Source: Desulfobulbaceae bacterium (GTDB lineage: Bacteria > Desulfobacterota > Desulfobulbia > Desulfobulbales > Desulfobulbaceae). Taken from it: 9,425 nucleotides of DNA. A model generated the notes under the pieces. The model was not told the origin of the DNA, did no database searches, and was given only the letters and a program-made list of their open reading frames with translations. This document shows positions 5,269 to 9,425 of this stretch, in pieces (within the stretch, counting starts at the first letter, position 1; the number at the start of each line of letters is the position of its first letter). The stretch covers positions 2,962-12,386 of the forward strand of contig DNUE01000086.1 in assembly GCA_003508005.1 (NCBI GenBank). The letters are read 5' to 3'. The position numbers and the translations under genes are program-made.

Positions 5269-5399
5269 GGATGAAGGATTGGGTGCTGGGCCTGCTGTTT
5301 TTCGGGTCGCTGTGCTTGGCCGGCAGCGACGGGCTGTATTTTCCCTGGGTGAACCTGCTGGGGCTGGGCGGGTTGGCGCTGGTGGTGGCGGCGGCCTGA
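5265..5399 (+). CDS. Tiny hydrophobic membrane protein (44 aa), two likely spans
   Basis: ATG 5265 overlaps the previous stop as ATGA and has GGGAGG four bases upstream. The 44-residue product begins MRMKDW, then has a hydrophobic segment (VLGLLFFGSLCLAG, 7-20), a short polar turn with aromatic residues (SDGLYFPW) and a second segment (VNLLGLGGLALVVAAA, 29-44) that runs to the end. It is either a helical hairpin or a cleaved signal plus one span. The basic N-terminus should stay in the cytoplasm. It pairs with the tiny membrane gene just upstream, suggesting they act together. Function unknown. Confidence 0.6.
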   Translation: MRMKDWVLGLLFFGSLCLAGSDGLYFPWVNLLGLGGLALVVAAA

Positions 5400-5411
5400 A
5401 AGGAGGACGTT

Positions 5412-5702
5412 GTGACGACGTATCGACGCATTGCGGCGGTGAAGACCGCCATAGAGATTCTGCGGTTTTTGGCGGAACAGAAACAGGCGGTCAGCGGCCA
5501 GGATATCGCCGTGGCGGTGGACGCCCCGCACGGCACGGTGATGTGCCACCTGGCAACATTGGAAGACGAGCGCCTGGTGCGCTGCGTTGGCGGGGCCTGG
5601 GAATTTGACCTGGGGATGTCGTTTTTCTGGGCCAAGCGCAAAGCAATGCTGGAGGGGCGGATTGCTCGCGACAGTGCTGAACTTAAACAACTGGAGGGGT
5701 AG
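5412..5702 (+). CDS. Winged-helix (IclR N-domain-like) DNA-binding protein
   Basis: The 96-residue protein begins at GTG 5412 with AGGAGG (5401-5406) five bases upstream. Residues 6-67 read as a winged helix: a first helix RIAAVKTAIEILRFLAEQ, then VSGQDIAVAVDAPHGTVMCHLATLEDERLVRCVGGAWEFDLG. This is the pattern of IclR N-terminal domains, with the recognition helix around HGTVMCHLATLEDE and the wing at VRCVGGAWEF. The IclR effector domain is absent; instead a short charged helix follows (WAKRKAMLEGRIARDSAELKQLEG). It lies 12 bases after the tiny membrane gene and 2 bases before the coiled-coil gene, inside the early operon. A regulator or transposition accessory that binds DNA is likely. Confidence 0.75.
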   Translation: MTTYRRIAAVKTAIEILRFLAEQKQAVSGQDIAVAVDAPHGTVMCHLATLEDERLVRCVGGAWEFDLGMSFFWAKRKAMLEGRIARDSAELKQLEG

Positions 5703-5704
5703 CC

Positions 5705-6808
5705 ATGGCGGGAGGCGTAAACAAGAAGGATTTGGCTTGGCTGGTCAACACATCGGTTAGTGATGTGAACTTTGCCGGAGCTCTGGAGCGGGCCAATTAC
5801 GAGACGGTGCAGGAAGCGCTGGCGGAAATCGCGGACAAGGAAAACGCTATCACCAAAAAAAACAAAATGATGGCGCGGCTACGCCAGTTGTCGAAGGAAA
5901 ACCATGACCATGCTACCGAGGCGGCCCAAGAGATGGTTAGGGCCGAAAGTCGCAGCGAGGAGCTTGCCAAGTCCGAGCAGGCAAATCGGGAGCAACTGAT
6001 CGCCAAAACGCATCAAATGATCGGGCAGATTAAAGCGGCCGACATGTTTGGGAAATTCGCCAACGTTAGCAGTTTGGTTTGGTTGCAACAGGTAAAGGAA
6101 ACCAAGATTTACAGGGATATTCAAGGGGTGGGAAGTTGGGAAAGCTTTTGTAATTCAATAGGTTTGTCTCGGCAAAAGGTTGATTTGGACCTGCAAAACC
6201 TTGCCACGTTCGGTGAAGAATTTCTGCTAACGGTTAGCAGTTTGTCGGTGGGCTACCGCGACCTTCGTAAACTCCGCCAGCTCACTCACGAGGGATGCAT
6301 CCAGATTGAAGACAATCTGGTCGTCATCGGGAACGAGTCCATTCCTCTTGATTACGACCATCGGGAGGATCTGCAGGCGGCCTTGGAGCGGGTCATCGAG
6401 ACCAAGGATGCTCTGCTGGCCGAAAAGGACGCCAATTTGAAGACCAAGGAGCGGCTGCTGCAGGACAAGCAGAAGCTCATCGAGCGGCAGGCCCGGGACT
6501 TGGCGCGCTACGAGGGGGAAGCGGAGGCCAAGGGTTTGGGCGCCGAAGAGGATGCCTTTTTGAAGAAGTGCGCTGCGGCGCGCATCAGCATGGACGGTTT
6601 TCTGTCGAAGTTCGATCCGGACCTGAACCCCCTGCCGGCGGACGCCACCGCACGCATGAAGGCGGCGCTGATGGAAACCCTGGGCTATTTCAAGCGGGTC
6701 ATTCAGGCCACCTGCGATACGGCCGGCGATTTGTACGGCGATCCGGAGCTGGAGTCTCCCGGCTGGATTCCGCCGAACCTGCGCCGGGTCGATGGCGGAA
6801 AGGAATGA
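5705..6808 (+). CDS. Coiled-coil early protein of unknown function
   Basis: The 367-residue protein starts at ATG 5705, two bases after the previous stop, with GGAGGGG close upstream. Residues 30-110 form a long charged helix/coiled coil. Residues 120-195 look like a compact helical domain, with WLQQVKETKIYRDIQGVG, WESFCNSIGLSRQKVDLDLQNLATFGEEFL and YRDLRKLRQL; the SW-FC-IG-SRQKV pattern resembles the helix-turn-helix cores of plasmid and phage proteins such as DUF3102-type sequences (by eye only). Residues 220-275 are a second coiled coil rich in Lys/Glu, followed by an unassigned helical C-domain. The stop lies 3 bases before the transposase start. Base composition changes inside the gene: AT-richer around 6050-6260 and GC-rich after about 6360, suggesting a mosaic origin. 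A DNA-binding or architectural partner of the transposase is possible. Confidence 0.65.
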   Translation: MAGGVNKKDLAWLVNTSVSDVNFAGALERANYETVQEALAEIADKENAITKKNKMMARLRQLSKENHDHATEAAQEMVRAESRSEELAKSEQANREQLIAKTHQMIGQIKAADMFGKFANVSSLVWLQQVKETKIYRDIQGVGSWESFCNSIGLSRQKVDLDLQNLATFGEEFLLTVSSLSVGYRDLRKLRQLTHEGCIQIEDNLVVIGNESIPLDYDHREDLQAALERVIETKDALLAEKDANLKTKERLLQDKQKLIERQARDLARYEGEAEAKGLGAEEDAFLKKCAAARISMDGFLSKFDPDLNPLPADATARMKAALMETLGYFKRVIQATCDTAGDLYGDPELESPGWIPPNLRRVDGGKE

Positions 6809-6811
6809 TGC

Positions 6812-8491
6812 ATGGACTGGGCACGGGAGATGGCGCAGCGGCTGAGCGCGGCCGCACACGGCGAGAAGGACGGGATTGTCGCCGAGTACCAGGCGCTGAC
6901 CGGCAAGAAGCCGGCGACGCTGTACCGCATCGCCAAGAAGTTTGGCTTTGACAGCGGCCGCAAGAAGCGGGATGACGCCGGCACCCTGAGGTGCGGCCTG
7001 ACGGAGGAGCAGTTGCAGTTTATGAGCGCCCTGATTCAGGAGAGCGCCCGCGAGGTGAAGGGCACCATCTTGCCGCTGTCGGAGGTCATGCAGATGTCCC
7101 TGGACCAGGGCGTGCTGCAAAAGGGGCAGATTTCGGAAGCCCGATTGCAGGCGATTTTGCGGGATCGGGAGATGAACAGCACGGCGCTGAACGCCCTGGA
7201 GCCTTCGATCCGCATGGCCAGTCTGCACCCCAACCATGTGCATATTTTCGACGCTTCGGTCTGTATTCAGTACTACCTGAAAAACGGCCGCGGCTTGGCT
7301 CTGATGGACGAGCGCGACTATCGGGAGAAGAAGCCGGCCAACCTGGCGAAAATCAAGCAGCGGCTGATTCGCATGGTGCTGGCGGACCACTACAGCCACT
7401 GGCTGTGGGTGAAATACTACGCGGCGGCGGGCGAAAACCAGCAGATCACCTTCGATTTTCTGACCAGCGCCTGGCGCGGCGGGCACCATGAAAAACTGCC
7501 GTTTCGCGGCGTGCCGAAGTATTTGCTGATGGACGCCGGCAGCGCGAACATCGCCAAGGGCATTCTCAATCTGCTGGAGCGGCTGGATATCGAAATTCCC
7601 AAGAACATGCCGCACAACCCGCGCCGCCAGGGCAGCGCCGAGGTGGCGCAGAACATCATCGAGACCCACTTTGAGGCCCGGTTGCGCTTTGAGCCGGCCA
7701 CCACGGTGGAGGAACTCAATGCCTGGGTGACCGATTGGCTGGTGTGGTGGAACGGCACCCGCGTGGTGCGCCGCCACAAAATGACCCGCACGGACTGCTG
7801 GCTCACCATTCGTCAGGAGATGCTGCGCGATTTGCCGACCGACGAGCTTCTGCGGGATTTGTACGCCGAACCGGAGGTGGAGCGCACGGTACGTCAGGAC
7901 AATACCATCACCTTCCGCAACGAAACCTATCGTCTTAAACACATCCCCGGAATTCGCCCAGGCAAGAAGGTAACCGTGATTTTGCGGCCCTATCACTGGC
8001 CGCAGGTGGCGGTGCACTTTGGCGAGGTGGACTACCTGGTGGATCCGGTGGGGACGCTGGCGGGCGGTTTTTCGGCGGACAGCGCCATTATCGGCACGGA
8101 ATTCAAGGCCCAGCCGGAAACGACGGTGCAGCGGGTGCGCAAGACCAACGAAAACCTGGCGCACGGCGAGCAGAAACAGAAAGGATCGGTGCCGTTTGGC
8201 GGCACGTTGCAGGTTTTCGGGCATCAGGCGGACAAGGTGGCCGCCGTGCCCATGCCGCGCCGCGGCACCCCCATGGAAGCCGGTCGGTCGATTGTGGCCG
8301 CGCAGATCCCGGTGGCGGAACTGCTCAAGCGGTTGCGGGACGCCGTGGGACGGGTGCCGCCCGAGCTCAATCGGGAGTTGCGGGCCGAGTTTGGCGAGAC
8401 CGTGGACGTAAAGGCGGCCGAGGCGGTGGTTGCCGCCGTGACGGACGGCCGACCCTGGCAGCCGGCCGCTTTGCAGCGGCAGGCGCTGTAA
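6812..8491 (+). CDS. DDE transposase, Mu A/TnsB-type (TransA)
   Basis: This 559-residue protein carries an rve/RNase H-like core. The likely catalytic triad is Asp147 (HIFDASV), Asp241 (KYLLMDAGSAN) and Glu277 (PRRQGSAEVAQNIIE), with exactly 35 residues between the last two. MuA itself has a wider D-to-E gap, so the active site is closer to IstA/TnsB/TniA types. Residues 1-60 are a helical region (KKPATLYRIAKKFGF) suited to end binding. Residues 355-415 are the beta-rich Mu-transposase C-terminal barrel (FRNETYRLKHIPGIRPGKKVTVIL). The tail to 559 is helical and could contact the B ATPase. The start ATG has AAGGA seven bases upstream and a 3-base gap from the coiled-coil gene. It cuts the element ends and joins them to target DNA. 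Confidence 0.93.
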   Translation: MDWAREMAQRLSAAAHGEKDGIVAEYQALTGKKPATLYRIAKKFGFDSGRKKRDDAGTLRCGLTEEQLQFMSALIQESAREVKGTILPLSEVMQMSLDQGVLQKGQISEARLQAILRDREMNSTALNALEPSIRMASLHPNHVHIFDASVCIQYYLKNGRGLALMDERDYREKKPANLAKIKQRLIRMVLADHYSHWLWVKYYAAAGENQQITFDFLTSAWRGGHHEKLPFRGVPKYLLMDAGSANIAKGILNLLERLDIEIPKNMPHNPRRQGSAEVAQNIIETHFEARLRFEPATTVEELNAWVTDWLVWWNGTRVVRRHKMTRTDCWLTIRQEMLRDLPTDELLRDLYAEPEVERTVRQDNTITFRNETYRLKHIPGIRPGKKVTVILRPYHWPQVAVHFGEVDYLVDPVGTLAGGFSADSAIIGTEFKAQPETTVQRVRKTNENLAHGEQKQKGSVPFGGTLQVFGHQADKVAAVPMPRRGTPMEAGRSIVAAQIPVAELLKRLRDAVGRVPPELNRELRAEFGETVDVKAAEAVVAAVTDGRPWQPAALQRQAL

Positions 8492-8510
8492 GCAAACCAA
8501 GGAGGTTCCC

Positions 8511-9425
8511 GTGGAAGCAATGCCGAAAGGAAGTCCGTACCGATTGGAGTTTTCGCCCATCATCTTGAAGGAGTTGGCGCTGGCGTGCGACATCAGCCAG
8601 ACCGATTTGGCTCAGGCGGCGGGATGCTCGCGGCCGACCATCAACCTGTGTTTCAACCGCGGCTACATACCGAAATCGCTGCCGGCGTTTCGGCGGGCCG
8701 TCGAGGACATGATTGCCGGCCATGTGCGCGCGGCGGCCTGGCTGCAGGAGCGCGCCCTGGTCGTGACGGACGTCTGGCTGCCGGCCGAGCGCGATTTGCG
8801 GCAGGCCATGCCGGCCGGCCACGTGCAGCGCACCCGGGCGGGCCAACGCAAGGGGCGCGCGGCGCTGGCCGCCGGCAATCCGGAAGTTATCACCATCAAC
8901 TGGGAGGTTGAAATGATCCAACAGGAGGCGCTCAAGGGGTTCAAGCTGTTTCGTAATCCGTTCATCGACGATATCCAGAAGGACGGCGATATCTACATGA
9001 GCGAGGAGCACCGCTATATCGAGGCGGCGATGCTGGACGCGGCCCGCCACGGCGGTTTTCTGGCGGTGATCGGCGAAGTGGGCAGCGGCAAGAGCGTGAT
9101 GCGGCGCAAGGTGGTGGAGCAGCTCAAGCGCGACGGCGACGTGCTGGTGATATACCCGCAGATGATCGACAAGACCCGGCTGACGGCGGCCAGCATCTGC
9201 GACGCCATTATTCAGGATGTTTCCAGCGAGAAGTGCCGCATCCGGCTGGAGGACAAAACACGGCAGGTGCAGCGGCTGCTGCTGGATCGGGCCAAATCGG
9301 GCTATCGGGCCTGCCTGATCGTGGAGGAGGCACACGATCTGAACGTGCAGACCCTGAAATATCTGAAGCGCTTTTACGAACTGGAGGACGGCTATCGCAA
9401 GCTGCTGGGCATTGTGCTCATCGGC
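8511..9425 (+). CDS. MuB-like AAA+ ATPase, transposition target selector (TransB; partial)
   Basis: The frame starts at GTG 8511, with AAGGAGG five bases upstream, and is still open at the window edge (305 residues). ATG 8520 is possible but too far from that site. Residues 14-56 form a helix-turn-helix (LKELALACDISQTDLAQAAGCSRPTINLCFNRG), as at the N-terminus of MuB. A basic linker (about 70-125, with RTRAGQRKGRAALA) precedes the ATPase core. Walker A is GEVGSGKS at 188-195 and Walker B is ACLIVEEAHD at 267-276; LLGIVLIG begins the sensor-1 strand. It follows the transposase by 19 bases, the standard A-B order. In Mu, B polymerises on DNA, picks target sites and stimulates A; the same role is inferred here. 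The related ExeA-type AAA_22 fold is the main alternative, made unlikely by context. Confidence 0.9.
   Translation, partial: MEAMPKGSPYRLEFSPIILKELALACDISQTDLAQAAGCSRPTINLCFNRGYIPKSLPAFRRAVEDMIAGHVRAAAWLQERALVVTDVWLPAERDLRQAMPAGHVQRTRAGQRKGRAALAAGNPEVITINWEVEMIQQEALKGFKLFRNPFIDDIQKDGDIYMSEEHRYIEAAMLDAARHGGFLAVIGEVGSGKSVMRRKVVEQLKRDGDVLVIYPQMIDKTRLTAASICDAIIQDVSSEKCRIRLEDKTRQVQRLLLDRAKSGYRACLIVEEAHDLNVQTLKYLKRFYELEDGYRKLLGIVLIG

Larger units (their letters stand above)
1317..9425. mobile_element. Mu-like transposable prophage, left part (right end beyond window)
   Basis: The order repressor (leftward), Ner-like regulator (rightward), early genes, DDE transposase and MuB-like ATPase is the Mu-type early region. 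The left boundary is inferred: homology to a broken ftsZ stops near 1306 and a TGTCGCC repeat starts at 1317, which would be a suitable 5'-TG terminus. If the 1315-1433 repeat is instead an independent MITE, the true end lies between about 1434 and 1599. The right end, the structural genes and any target duplication are outside the window, so a phage cannot be told from a Mu-like transposon on this sequence alone. GC content rises clearly right of about 4600. Confidence 0.6.

Noticed and set aside
4824..5690. 288-residue minus-strand open frame
   Set aside because: Shadow of the tightly coupled plus-strand genes, with Pro/Arg/Ser-rich low-complexity sequence.
6065..6244. GTTAGCAGTTTG at 6065-6076 and again at 6233-6244
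   Set aside because: Both copies are in the same reading frame of one gene and encode VSSL; a short chance or codon-level repeat is enough explanation.
6227..8593. 788-residue minus-strand open frame opposite the transposase
   Set aside because: It is the antisense shadow of GC-rich codons: low-complexity His/Arg/Leu/Gln-rich sequence with no domain, and it lies over a well-supported transposase.
8367..9335. 322-residue minus-strand open frame opposite the ATPase
   Set aside because: Composition is of the same shadow type and it covers the Walker A and B regions of a convincing plus-strand gene.
1..9425. CRISPR array, tRNA or rRNA genes
   Set aside because: No regularly spaced direct repeats, cloverleaf-like segment or rRNA-like conserved stretch was seen.

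Overview
The window looks like the left part of a Mu-like transposable prophage (or a closely related transposon) sitting in a Gram-negative bacterial chromosome. A divergent repressor/Ner-type switch is followed by a long rightward early operon that ends in a DDE transposase (A subunit) and a MuB-like AAA+ ATPase (B subunit), which runs off the right edge. No gene here fixes the host. A signal-peptide protein and an ftsZ relic at the left, plus moderate-to-high GC with many CGG/GGC codons on the right, fit a proteobacterium or Desulfobacterota-like organism, but that is only a guess.

Layout. Bases 1-622 hold the start of a leftward exported protein of unknown function (3' end off the window). 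Bases 623-971 have no gene and one 16-bp palindrome. Bases 972-1306 (minus) are a frameshifted internal fragment of ftsZ. Within about 10 bp of where FtsZ homology ends lies a 119-bp imperfect inverted repeat (1315-1433) whose outer arms begin TGTCGCC. This is either the left end of the element with transposase-binding sites, or a small MITE-like insertion beside it. Bases 1434-1599 are non-coding. A leftward operon follows: HNH nuclease-like protein (1600-2415), ORF6C/GemA-like protein (2437-3027) and an XRE repressor with a TTG start (3039-3461).

Between the repressor and the rightward genes (3462-3571) is a sigma70-like promoter, TTGACT-N17-TACTCT, whose spacer contains the perfect palindrome TCGCTATAGCGA. 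This is a convincing lysogeny-switch operator. Rightward genes are a Ner-like regulator (3572-3835) and a small unknown protein (3891-4085). A gene on the opposite strand (4014-4490) interrupts the early region. The rightward block resumes with a helix-rich, probably DNA-binding protein (4598-5134), two tiny overlapping membrane proteins (5131-5268, 5265-5399), a winged-helix protein (5412-5702), a coiled-coil protein (5705-6808), the transposase (6812-8491) and the ATPase (8511 onward). Overlapping or near-touching ends and good Shine-Dalgarno sites from 4598 to the right edge argue for one transcription unit.

How it works together (inference from Mu biology): the XRE repressor and the Ner-like protein compete at the central operator. 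When repression fails, the rightward operon makes the transposase and its target-choosing ATPase for replicative transposition. The leftward genes behind the repressor would stay on in the lysogen and are where exclusion or defence genes often lie. The most unusual parts are the ~3-kb set of unassigned small genes between the Ner-like gene and the transposase, the reversed gene inside it, the nuclease module behind the repressor, and the hairpin-like junction next to the ftsZ relic.
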